Shown: positions 10,637-21,698 of the stretch, one piece after another
Position numbering within the stretch: the first letter of the stretch is position 1
How the letters are laid out: each line of letters starts with the position of its first letter
DNA from: Monilinia fructicola
Lineage: Eukaryota > Ascomycota > Leotiomycetes > Helotiales > Sclerotiniaceae
NCBI GenBank assembly: GCA_008692225.1
Contig: VICG01000006.1
Span: 873,501-937,500 of the forward strand
Direction of reading: 5' to 3'
DNA: 64,000 bases
The notes under the pieces: model-generated
Databases searched by the model: none
The model's input: only the letters and a program-made list of their open reading frames with translations
What the model was told of the DNA's origin: nothing
Program-made: the position numbers and the translations under genes

Positions 10637-11795
10637 TCAGATCATTCCCCACAATGGGCGAGGAAGATCTGATTGAAGACGGGAAATTTGCCCGCCTGAA
10701 CCCATTTCCTTTATACCGACGTATGCTTCGCGTCTAGCTGGATCACCAACCGTGACGGATCGAGAAGTGAGGCCATAGTAGGATGCGATAGAATGAACAA
10801 GCCAGCGTCTGTAGATGTTTAGTGGGATTTCTGAAGTGTGCGGGGCATACAACATACCCGAAGCTTGCCCCGGTATCATCAGCCAAAGAATCAAAGACTA
10901 GTTTCTCCCTTTGCAACTCTTCTTCAACCAAGTTCCGTTGCTCATCACTCATTGTGCCATTTCTTCCAATAAATACGATCTCTTCATCCTCACTATCCAT
11001 TTCCTCTTGCTTCATCCGTCCCAGGATTTTCTGCTTGCCCTCGTATTCTTGAACGAATTTTCTGACCTCCTCCTCCAAATCTTGCAAGAGACTCTTGGCT
11101 CCCTTGCTTTTCTTAAGTTTCTGTCTCAAATCCTGTGGAACACGACCCTTCTCCTCATGTCTGCCAGTCCTTTTGTCTTTATTCAACTTCTTTTCAGCGG
11201 CGATTTCCTCTGCTCGATGACGAACACCAGCATCCCACAAAGGGGCCAAGTAATATGGCACATTATGAACTGGGTAGGTTGGGCGAACTTCCCAGTCACT
11301 GGGGAGTGGAGGTTGGGCATTTGGAACATGTAGAAGATGATCTGCGAATGCAATTGTAATCAGCGCCAACGTCACTTGCACTCAGGATCTTCAATGTTCC
11401 AAGCATTGTGTTATATGTGTTATGATGATCAAAGTGGGATTTCCGGATGAGTGGCAACTGTCTCTTTACATTACAGCCCATCTATTGCACTCACCATTCT
11501 CCCATCTTTGGCGTCTGCGACTGCCCTCCTTTCCCCTTAACAATGACTCTCTGTGTTTCTGACTATCGCGTTTGAGGAGTTCCTTGCGAGGTTTGTATAC
11601 AGCAGGTCTTGAGGGCGTCGCGTCTTTGGGAGGTTCATCGCGTTCGAGAGGAATGGAAAGTAGAACTCCAGTGCCACGGGCAGTGGGAGAAACACTGAGT
11701 GATTCCAAAGCAGACACAGTCCAGGCTTCAATGTCCGGACCTGCTAAGCCAGAAGCTTGTTGCGAAGGTGGCGGAACTGATGAATAAATTGCCAT
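10637..11795 (-). CDS. R3H-associated N-terminal plus R3H domain protein
   Basis: Exons on the minus strand are 11795-11495, 11341-10858 and 10808-10637, giving 318 residues. The first splice joins a basic segment ending RRRQRWEN to DHLLHVPNAQPPLPSDWEVR, and the following block PTYPVHNVPYYLAPLWDAG matches the R3H-associated N-terminal domain found in fungal R3H proteins. The middle is a charged coiled coil (KKLNKDKRTGRHEEKGR through EEEVRKFVQEYEGKQ), with an acidic patch DSEDEEIVFIGRN. The second splice yields FGRWLVHSIASYYGLTSRSV, the helix-strand core of an R3H single-stranded nucleic-acid-binding domain. The role is therefore probably RNA or ssDNA binding, substrate unknown. Both introns have gtgagt/gtatgt donors, and the model sums exactly to whole codons. 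The second Arg and the His of the R3H signature are not obvious, so binding may be altered. Confidence 0.72.
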
Positions 11796-12625
11796 CTTGC
11801 TTCAAGATAAGGGGGGGGGGTTGATCAAACGATAGATTCGTTCTATAGAACAATATACGTTTGAAGAGAGTGGGTATAATGTTGCTGAGATGAAAGTTTG
11901 AAGATGACAGATATGAAGATAGGAAAGCTACAATACAATGTTAACACAATGTAGGAAGGACGATATCACTCACGATATCGATCAATTGATAAGGGGAGGA
12001 ATCATGAATACCCGTGGACCTAGTAGGTAATAACTAACAGAGGCCGCGCCACGTCCGATAAGCAATGGCACGGGTAGGGTAGGCAAGGGGCAAGGGACCC
12101 ACAATTTGTTAATCGCCCAATCGGAGATGACTAAACCGAATCGTGCAGTCATCGAAGGTTGTATGGAGGGAGGAGGGAGGAGGGAGGAGGGAGGAGGGAT
12201 GAGGGAGTACTCGTGATACTTACTATGTGCGAAAACTCTAGGCGGCAGGAAGGAACTTGGAATGATTCGAAACTTCCATTCTGGGATGTTGCTTGAATCC
12301 GACAGTATTGATCACGTTGTTTCAGTCCCGTGTCTTGTTCCTCTCTTGTTCGTGTCTTGGGCCATTTCTTTAATCGTAGATGATTGAATAACTGAATAAC
12401 TGAACTGAATTGAATTGAAACACCAGAAACCACCTCTGAGCCCACATATCTATCTATCTTTCCTGCATAATCCAAATGCATGGCATCATGTGAAGCCTGC
12501 AGCCACTAAATCCCAATTTGATACTCATGCTTCCGAATTACCTTGTACATATAAATAATGCAGTCATCTACTCGAGTATCTGTCATCACCAATAAACAGA
12601 CTGCCTGATACCCGTGCTATACAAA
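11796..12625. other. Intergenic region with a GGAGGGA purine minisatellite
   Basis: There is no supportable gene. A G run (ggggggggg) is at 11811-11819 just upstream of the R3H gene start. A tandem GGAGGGA array lies at about 12166-12200. One copy of the recurring word TACCCGTGGAC is at 12009-12019. Confidence 0.45.
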
Positions 12626-13902
12626 TCATTGTAGCTTTGCAAATGCAAGCTCATAAACCAACCCAAGAGTCAAACGAGCATGTTGAAGCATATGATCGAA
12701 ACTCAAGTACTTGATGGAATCATCCGAAGTATGAATATGGTTGTCCGAGTACTTGAAATCACTCTCAATCACGAAAGCAGAGGCATACCCGGCTTTGGAA
12801 GCTGACGCGTGATCCGAGCAAGCATATCCACACTTGGTCTCAACATAAGGGATATCGCAGTACTAAAATCTTATAAGCACCGAAATGACAGAGTGTGACT
12901 CCCGTTCTTATGAGCAGCGACTTACCTCTGTGACGATTTTCTTGATGAAATCGGTCAATTCTGGGTCGACGAAATCAGTTATGACTCCAACACTTTCAGG
13001 CTCTCCAGCATCCAAAGTCTTTTGCGTATATCCTGTCATATCTTGTTGAAGCATTGCCTTGATATCTCGACCGGTCTTCTCGTATTCCGAGAAAATGGCT
13101 TGACTGCCTAACAAGCCACCTTCCTCAGCGGAGTACCAGTGGAACTCGACGGTCTGTTCCGCCTTCCCTTTGATGACATCCTTGGATGTAAGCAATACGC
13201 GAAGGGCTTCGAGAATAGTCACAGTTCCACTTCCATCATCATCTGCTCCGGGTGCAGATAAGATAGAAGGCAAGAAGAGGTTTATCGAGTCCTGGTGTGC
13301 TCCCACAACAACGGTGGAATTGCTACGTCCTGGAATCGTGGCAATAATGCTATTTTGTCCCCATGGATGTTGAAAATGGCGAGCGTGAACTCCGTATTCA
13401 TCGGCTCCGGCATCCTTAATCAAGGTTTGGACTTTCTTGAGGAGCCATTCTGATGATTGTCGGCCATAGTCGGACTTGTAGTATCTAGTATGAAAACTGG
13501 TGAAAGTTTCGAGATTCTCATGCATGTTAGACTTGTCCAAGTCTTTTAGCAGTGGTTTAAGGTCTTTCTGAAGAGTAGGCTTTGATGGAAACTTCGTCTT
13601 CGCCAATGAAGCCTTGAGAGATCCGAGTTCCGGAGTATCTGTAATGTCCATGAAGTTCTGTCCATTCTTCGCAATATTAGCAAACGCTTCTGTATGTCGT
13701 ACAATATACATACTCTTCTTAATTCCCATTTCTCTTCTTCGGTAACCCATTGTTGTTTGCCAGGCGCGATCTCGATCAGATAACGTTCATCATTCACGAC
13801 ATTAGAATTAAGGATAACTTGATCCTTTTCGTGCTGTTCAACAAATCTCGCAGATGCAAGAGATGCCGATAAAGCTAAGAGTGATAAGTTTGTGAGCTTC
13901 AT
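12626..13902 (-). CDS. lap1: Secreted leucine aminopeptidase, M28 family
   Basis: Exons on the minus strand are 13902-13714, 13666-12926 and 12862-12626, giving 388 residues, the usual size of fungal Lap1. It is a two-zinc exopeptidase that removes N-terminal residues from peptides outside the cell. The signal peptide is [18 protein letters not shown], followed by an inhibitory propeptide region. The M28 ligands are all present: His in VVGAHQDS, bridging Asp in GADDDGSG, the Glu pair in [10 protein letters not shown], Asp in LQQDMTGYT, and His in [12 protein letters not shown]. The catalytic core is encoded mostly by exon 2; the last ligand is in exon 3. The first splice restores [20 protein letters not shown], a conserved block of the family. 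Introns are short (47 and 63 nt) with gtatgt and gtaagt donors. Confidence 0.95.
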
Positions 13903-15972
13903 GATAAACGTTTGTTCGAAGATATGCTGAGTGTTGGAGTATTGGCGTATGTTGATAAGATAGATATAGGTACGAATCTAATGGAGCTGACTGTGGTTGA
14001 TCCAGTATGGATGGGTATGGGGATGTATGTCAAGGATTAGTTCTATTGGCTTTTCCATATTCCCGATAATCAATGTGGCTGGTGGATGTCACGACGCTCT
14101 GGATTAGAAAGAACTATGTACGGAGTAGTAACCTTACTGTAGAACTAGGTACAGCTGGAGTAGGTAATTAGGTATCCAGTAGGTAGTGATTTGTCTAGAT
14201 CTTCAAGATCACCTACCTAGGTAGGACTTCATTGTTCTAAACCTTTACCTACTAGGTAAAGTTTAGTTACCCCTTTAACCTCTCTCTCCATACTCCGTAT
14301 ACTCATATGCTACTACTAACCTTATACTACAGTACTGCGAAAGATCGAAAGTCCATTCTATTTATAAAGACAAATGTTTCGATTGAAATTTAATAAAAGC
14401 ACATTCAGCTAAGGTTACCATCCAATTATCGGTTCAAACATAGAGTACGGAAGGAGGATGGGTTAGTTCGAATACGCAGGCAATTCAGCGAAATCGATCT
14501 TGTTTATCCATTCCTTGCCTGGGCTACTTGAAACATGAGAATAATAAGAACATGAACGACATGACGTAACAACTTGCTTTCCCAGAAGGATATACAAGTA
14601 TACAAGTACAAGTCGATGAAAGAAGAGAGGTCCACGGGTACTTACAGTCTTACATAGATAGAGAAAATCGCCCGCTTATTCATTGGGTTGTCCCGGCTTA
14701 GGTAAGGTTAAGGACATACTACAGTATATACCCGTGGACCTGTGTGATCTCTCCCCTGCCACCACTTCAGACCACCGGGCCAAGCTACATCGCCGGGCGA
14801 TTGGCTCCGGATCTTACCAAATTGTGATTATTGGTACAAAGAATCAAATCAAGGACAAGAAACATCTTTCAAACACACCCTCTGCTACCTTTGGGCGATC
14901 ACTACTTATTCCCTCCAAGAAATGTATCTAGGGCATTGATTGGAGGTGGTCTTCATCATACAACTAACTCTACTTTACCTACCTAGTACTGTACTCATAT
15001 ACGCACTTACACTTCTTAAAGCTTTGGCTGTGTGAATATGTATGGTTGAGTTATCAATGGTATTATGCAATGGGAATTCCAAAATTGCATGTGCCCGCCT
15101 TGTCATCGCCTCCGCACTTAGTTCTAGTCTACTGCACCACTACAGTATTCTAAGGTTGCCTCATGTAGGTTAGTTCTAACCTCGCCTCGTTCCGTATTGC
15201 TCATCCATCCATTCAAGCTAATTTTGTATCACGCTGCCAAAGGAAGAGGGGAAAAAACATTCTTATCCAACCACCAACTGAACCTTTCGACCAATCCTCG
15301 CAAGAGAACGATGATTCAAGTTTCGAAAGAAATAAGTGATAGGATCGCTTAAGTTTGATGAATGAGGGGTATGTACGTACTAGGTAGGTGGTTCAAGTTC
15401 AAGGGACCTCCGGCTCCAGCCATACAGTAGAAGATCCTCCCACATTCTTCTAGCTTTTTGGCTAATCGTACGTCACTTTGTCACGTCGTCACTTCCCCAA
15501 TTGCTACAAGTAGATGATCTTGATTGCTAGAAGCTTGATTAGTCTTGATTAGTTGATTGGAATTCCTTGACTTTGACTTTATATACCAGTTGGTTTCTTC
15601 CCTTGATTTTATTCTTGCGAGTGATGCTAAAGTTCAATTGATAATATAACCTTACTTTGCTCTTTGAGAGTTTTTCTTCAGCTTCGTGATACCGTGACTA
15701 CCTTACCCTTTGAGTTTGCTTGCTTTGTCTGTCTATAGTTTCTCCTTCTCCTTGGTATGTAACTATTGGTCTCTTCCCCTCCTTTCAAGTGCCAGTTTCA
15801 AGGTTATTAAAGAGAAATTCACTCAGCCAGCCTCTTTTGCGACCAAGACCAAGCAAGACCTTCGACTTCCTTAATAAAGACGACTCATCATCATCAAATC
15901 AACAAATACTATTTATCCAACATCCCCTAGGACTTTTGAACTCTTGCTGATAAAAGTCTACACCACCTCACG
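13903..15972. other. 2.1-kb divergent intergenic region upstream of lap1 and the DUF1774 gene
   Basis: No gene is supportable. The lap1 side holds TACGGAGTA at 14119-14127, its reverse complement at 14291-14299, and a 14-bp perfect palindrome CCTACCTAGGTAGG at 14212-14225. A 13-bp inverted repeat flanks 14628-14741. The last 300 bp before the DUF1774 gene are C/T-rich, as in a fungal 5' leader. Confidence 0.5.
14628..14741. repeat. Short element bounded by 13-bp inverted repeats, possible MITE remnant
   Basis: AGGTCCACGGGTA at 14628-14640 is matched in inverse orientation by TACCCGTGGACCT at 14729-14741. The 88-bp centre is non-coding. The inner flanks (cttacagt and actacagtatata) extend the pairing imperfectly. 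Related single copies of TACCCGTGGAC occur at 12009 and 42332, so the ends are a recurring word. No clear target-site duplication is visible, so mobility is unproved. Confidence 0.4.
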
Positions 15973-17042
15973 ATGAGTCCTTCATTTGCCCAAGGTACTT
16001 CCTTCTACACTGCCCTATCCGTTCATTTCCAGACTAACATTATGGAATCTAGCAAACCCATTCGCCCGGCGAGATACTCATCCAATCCAAGCCATATGGA
16101 CATATAAAATATGTACGATTATATCCTGGTTGTTGGTGGTAGTCGTCACTTTTTACTACAACTTCCACGCACCTCAAGATGATAAGCATTCCTGGCGCCA
16201 TACCATCTGGGAACAGAACAAGATACACCACACACCATTTGCTATGAACGCCTTTATTGCTTCATTTTACTGGTATGGTTTTCATAGATCTTACAGTGTC
16301 CCAGAGCTGAAAGTGTTAACGTACAACCTTAGGCTATTCCTCTTCATTCTACAAATAGGATATGTTCTTCACCTCTTTAGCGATGAGGCCGAGCATGTCA
16401 ATGCCGCGGCATCAGTTGGAAGTCATTTCATCGTCAACAATCTCCTCCAATTTGCTTTCGTCATGCTATTTGTTCGCTCCCACTTCATATGGGCTGAGGT
16501 CATATTGATCATCAACTTCTTCAATCTCTCCTCTCTCTACTTCCGTCATAATACAGCCCCAAGGTTCGTTCACATGCCGGCCACCTCTGGTCCACTTGCT
16601 TGGACATTCGTAGCTTTATATTGGAATGGTGCTATCGCTGTCAATGCTCATAATCTTGTTGCGCGCATTGTCGCAAATGTCGCAATCTGGGGAATCTTGG
16701 TATATGGACTGTTCTTCCTTGCAGCTTATAAGGTATGTCGCAATCCACTTCAACTGCGAGCATTGCCTAGCCATAAAAATTACAGAAATGCTTACAATCT
16801 GTTAGGATTATACCATGGGATTTGCCCTCAGTATTATCACAGCAGCAATCGGAGTTGGCCAGTTCTTCACCAAAGTATTTGCTCTTCAATGGATCTTTGC
16901 TTTTACCATAATGGGCACTCTCTTCCTTGCTACATTGGTCATTGCCATTCCGGGGATTTTTGGAAAAGAGATCACCTTCAGAAGAGGAACCCCACTTGCC
17001 TCCGAGGATCAAGAGAGAGCTCCTCTTCTCGATGACAACTAA
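15973..17042 (+). CDS. DUF1774 family multi-pass membrane protein
   Basis: Exons are 15973-15994, 16053-16732 and 16806-17042, giving 312 residues. After the short first exon (MSPSFAQ) the protein reads ANPFARRDTHPIQAIW and then has about seven or eight hydrophobic segments, the first being TIISWLLVVVVTFYYNF. Blocks such as NFFNLSSLYFRHNT, SGPLAWTFVALYWNGA and TKVFALQWIFAFTIMG match what I recall of fungal DUF1774 proteins. The C-terminus ends EDQERAPLLDDN, an acidic cytoplasmic tail containing a dileucine-type signal (ERAPLL) often used for vacuolar or endosomal sorting. The 22-nt first exon ends at a gtactt donor, weaker than the others. The biochemical function of the family is not known to me. 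Confidence 0.75.
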
Positions 17043-17978
17043 ACAGCCAAACTGGTCGATACTAATAAAGTCTCCTGATTCCAAGCAGTTCAAAACCCTT
17101 GGTAATGAAATTCTTCACATGTTTAGGATGGACCGAAATATAAATCAGAAATAGTGCTTGCTGCAGTGGAACTTTCAAGATAGTATGGGAGCTTGCAATG
17201 TCACGGATACCCCTCGGTTAATAGGTGTCATGCATGGATTTGAGGAATATTCTTTCATGGTTGGTTTTTGTTTTTGGTTTGGGTCTGGGTTTTGGGCAGG
17301 TATGCAATGATGCGGTATCTATTCACAATTCTAGGTTCGTGGTTATCAGACAAAATGAATCTATTCATGCATTATAAACATATTCCCAAGATTGGTATTG
17401 TCAACTATTGGATTTCTGGATCAAAGCGCATTTCTACGTCACGAACACCTTGAGGCTCATTTGAAGAATTAGACAATTTGACATTTCTTCACAATTTGGG
17501 AGAAGGTATGGTATGCAGTACTGAGTAAGATTTAAGTGAAATGATCAATGAATGATATTAGTCCCGAGTGTTACATTCTAGTTGTCTCTGCAACTCGATG
17601 ACATATTAGTCTCAAGGACACTGTAATGTATACAGTATGTGCATAGCCTTCGACACAAACTTCAAGAGCACCAGTGGAGTTTCGCGGCCGATGAGGTCTG
17701 ACTTGCATATTGAGTGCAAGAAGCAAGAAAACCCCCTGTTCCCAGATGATCTTTGCGAGGAGTCCGTGCTTTCAGCCATTCTTATCCGATAACCTTAGTA
17801 CGGAGTAGAAAAAAAAAAGATTTGATGTTTCCATAATCTTAGAAGATAACTTGGAACATTTCGAAGCAGTTCCCCCGCCTTATCCCATACATAACATTAC
17901 AGACGAAGCACGACATGTATAGCTTCAGTATGAGACAACTACACCTCGTAGCACTTATATGAAGCAAAGCTACCCAAT
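17043..17978. other. Intergenic region, 0.9 kb
   Basis: No coding region is supportable. TACGGAGTA occurs at 17799-17807, 172 bp before the next start codon, followed by a short A run. Confidence 0.4.
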
Positions 17979-20196
17979 ATGCAGCGAGCATTCCCATTGC
18001 CAATTAACATTGGCACCGACATCTGCCAAATTAGTCGCATCAATGATATCCTGACGAAGCATCAGTCGAAATATGCGCATCGATTCATCCGGAGGGTATT
18101 CACCCCCCAAGAGCAAGTATGGTACCGACCGCGCCTATTGCCATTGATCGAATATCTTTATTTTATGGAACGAAGGGAGTTTATCCAAGGGAAGATTGAA
18201 AAGCAACAAAACTGGAGGGCAAAAAGTATAGAGGCTCTGATAGGACTCGTTGGACCAAAAGAAACCCCTCTCCTGAACAAAACAACAGCAGCGAATCACG
18301 AACCTGTGGGCTCTCTAATATGGTCGCCTTACACCACGCAAGAAGATCCGAAGAGATTGACAAAAGCGGAAGAGGAATCAATGTTGATACAACTGCAACA
18401 AAATGTGCAAGGGGTTGCCAGGTTCATTGCTGGTCGGTGAGTCTACCCAAAATCTACAACGGCAGGCTATGGCTGACTTTATCCCATTCAGATTTGCGGC
18501 CAAGGAGGCGGCGAAGAAGGCCTTTAGCAAACGACGATTGGGTTTCCACGATATTACAATTGACAACCCTTCTCTAGATAACCTCAGATCAAGAGCGCCG
18601 ATCACACTTATCAAATCTACAAAGGGACAAGAGGATCAAATAGTACCGATGAGTATAAGTCATGATGGAGATTACGCCACTGCAGTGTGTATGTCTTGTG
18701 AGGATTATACCCCTCCACCTATGCCGGATCTTCAAGAGATAGAACCAGTGTTAGGACGCCTTCTTGATGAAATGACGCTTAAACGGTTATCTCGCAATGC
18801 CTCACAAACGCCACGCAGAGATTCAAATGGGCGTGAATCTCTTGATACAACAACGGAAGATTTCTCCTCAGAAAACCCGCCAGAGGAGAGGCTCTCGACC
18901 CCACTCCGGAAGGTCCCTGTGGAAATGACGACCCCCCTCGCTGGAAGATTATCAGAAATATTGAATGCGACTCCAGGTGGTGGATCTGGTACCTCAGCCA
19001 CGGGGTTAAAGAGTGTGACCGCTTTAGAAGCTTTAAGAGCATCAGAGCCTGTGGAACCAACCTCTATCAATGACCGGACGATCGAGAGTAATTTGGATGT
19101 TTCAACAGCTCCAAATCCCGCTCACCCAAAAGTGTCTCCACCCTCTCCTGATGGTCCAAAAATTAAATACCATTTGAGTGCCTCGAGTGCCACTAGTTCC
19201 ATAAATGTCGACCTCATGAATAAATCATTTAACCGAAATTCTCCCGGGTTTCAACCAAGAGATTATTCATTTGATGGCTCTCAGGCGAAAGGAAATCCAT
19301 CGACTGGGTTCCAAGTCAAGTACTATCCAGTAGATGGGGCGCTATCTGGTGACGTCCCTGTTCTTCGGCCTGGTGATTGGGTATGTCAATCCGAAGGGTG
19401 TGGTTCTCAAAACGATTCCGAGCAACGCAGGTGTGTGAGTTGCGGCACCAGCCGCCTTGAAGGCTGGGTCAATTATATAGACCCAGACAGCACCTACAAC
19501 AAACAGTTGGCAGAATACGCAAACTATACTGGGCTTCCATTCGAGATAGATCCGGAAAACGAGAAAAAGAAGAACGCAAGGATAGAAATGCGCCAGGAAA
19601 GGCTTAAAAACCGAACGCAGAGTATATATGGACTGCCCATATATATAGATCCCAAGGTTGTGAAGAAGAATGTCGAGAATTGTCTTGCCGTCGATAATTT
19701 ACCACCAGGCGTCACAAATGAGGAGTTGATAGAAGCTTTCAAGGGAAGGTGTGCAGCCATAAAAGGTTACGTAAAAGTATCGCGCGTTGGTCAAATCCGA
19801 GCCTGGATAATCTTGTCACGAAAGACCGAGGCGAACAAGTTACGACATCTAGCAAGGAAGCCCGATCTTTTACCCGTGATAAGGGGTCGTAAGTTGAAGA
19901 TAACCGAAACGGATGAGTGGCTGAGGAAACTCTTGAGAGAGTATGCAAACGGGACTCGGAGATGGGATTGGAGAGCGGATTTCTGGACCACGGATGTATA
20001 TCATGCCTACAATAGAGAGGAGTGCGAACAACATGCGAAACGACAGGCGGAAGAAGTGGAAGCGAAGATAGCAGAGGCAGAGCGGCTCAGGATAGCTGCG
20101 GAAGAGAAGATGACACCTAAACAGAAGCTGCTGCGAGAAAAAAAGAAGAGGAGGATGACGATGAAAAAGCTGTTCACGTCATCAGGGCGGAAATAA
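17979..20196 (+). CDS. Holo-ACP synthase-type phosphopantetheinyl transferase continuous with RanBP2 zinc finger and RRM-like region
   Basis: Exons are 17979-18436 and 18492-20196, giving 720 residues. The N-terminal domain (about 1-215) is an AcpS-type 4'-phosphopantetheinyl transferase, which moves phosphopantetheine from CoA to a carrier-protein serine. Its Mg-binding motif is INIGTDICQISR near residue 10. The second motif, RFAAKEAAKKAF, is completed exactly by the splice (CG|A). After a Ser/Pro-rich linker comes a RanBP2-type finger near 445-475, GDWVCQSEGCGSQN...RRCVSCG, then an RRM-like fold near 548-625 starting NCLAVDNLPPGVTNEELIEAF, and a basic coiled-coil tail ending KKRRMTMKKLF. 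The combination suggests carrier-protein activation joined to RNA or protein binding, but no stop or splice signal that I can see separates the parts. A merged pair of ancestral genes is the alternative. Confidence 0.8.
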
Positions 20197-21698
20197 AAGT
20201 AAAGGTAGAGGTGAAGGACACAGTCTCAATAGGAAAGGACGAATGAAGAAAGATGTAAAAGCGAAAAGAGGAAAGGGGTTCAGAACCCCGAGCCCAAGCG
20301 ACATTTTGATACACGATGAAGTGCTTTATCTTGTGCGAACATTACATAACTACCGAAAGGTATTGTACATACTTTTTATCTACCATCCACTACAATTGTA
20401 TACATTCCGACGACTGGAGTTTTTGTTAAGATCTGTTTGTCTCTCATACCCTCTTCATACCCTTTGCAAATATTCTGCGAGAGGTTCTCTCACTGGATCT
20501 TGATTTTGGAACAGAAGGTGATGTTCAGGGGACAAGATAGTATTAAGTGAGGAAAACCTGGTTACACATCGGAGGAAAACAAGAATTGGCTTTCACGCGC
20601 CTCGGGATTCTCAATGGAAAAGCGAAAAGGATTGCCGAGTTCCAGAACCTACTCATCTCGTATACAGCGTTTTTGCACCAAAACCCTTGATCTATCGAGA
20701 GTTGGTACTCTCATCAGCCTCTGATAGGATTACGATAAGATTGCGATGTCTTCCGAAATCTTTGAAGAAATAGTCAAACAACTCCGCTCTTTAACGTAAC
20801 CGATGAGGCAGGCGAATTTGTTGTTGGTTGTTATCCGCTTCACAGAAGTATTACGATGGCTGAACGAGCACGCCTCTCCCCCCCGCTAAATCACCTGCAC
20901 CCACCCCCTCCCCCCATTAACCCCCTCACAAATCTCCTCCTGACCCATGCCACTAAGACGTATTGCCCAACGAGCCAAGCGCAAGGCAAAGAAAAAACAA
21001 CAACAAAATGAAATAAAATAAAATAGCAGGGGAAAACTATGGGGGCAGTGTAGAGAATGAATCACGATGCAGAGAGACTTGATGAATGGATGGCTCGGGC
21101 ATCTCGCCGCGGGCCATCTTGAAACGGTTGGATTCGGTGGCCGTCACGAAAGGCTGGGTAGGTAGGGATTTGTATAGATATCCACGGATACGTCATTTGG
21201 TCTTTGAATGCGTTGGTTTGGGGCGCATGAATCTCTCTCTCTTGACGTACTGCATGCGGCGTTGTCGAGCTCGTTCACATCTCGGGGTTTGGGATGAGAG
21301 ACGCGGCATTCCATCTGCCAATCTAAACTGGAAGTTGCAAATTCACAATGGTAAGACTTGCATGCATATGTGTTTGGTGGTCATGTTCCTTGGTTTAATG
21401 GAAGTCTGGGTTGTTAGATCGTAGATAGATTGATGGGTTAAATTTCATCTTTTCCCGTGTCGTACTCGCTCCTGCGCGTGCAACACCCTCAGCCGTATTC
21501 CCGTAGCCCGGACGTCCAAACGAGATTCGACACTCTGTGAACTCAGGGCCAACCATCATCATGCTTGGCAAACCTCGCGTCTCTGCGGCGCGCCGACTCG
21601 AAAAACTCTCGAGCAGCGAGCGCACTTGGATCGAAGACCCCAACGCTTTCTACCCCCCCCCCCCCCCCTCTCCCCAACCCATTCAACCCACCGCCAGC
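20197..21698. other. Intergenic region with a poly-C tract
   Basis: I see no convincing gene. Open stretches such as 21086-21424 plus and 21395-21643 minus have no recognisable domain. A run of about 16 C residues at 21654-21669 lies 30 bp beyond the stop codon of the ATP-grasp gene. An additional 3' exon of that gene in this stretch cannot be excluded. Confidence 0.4.
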
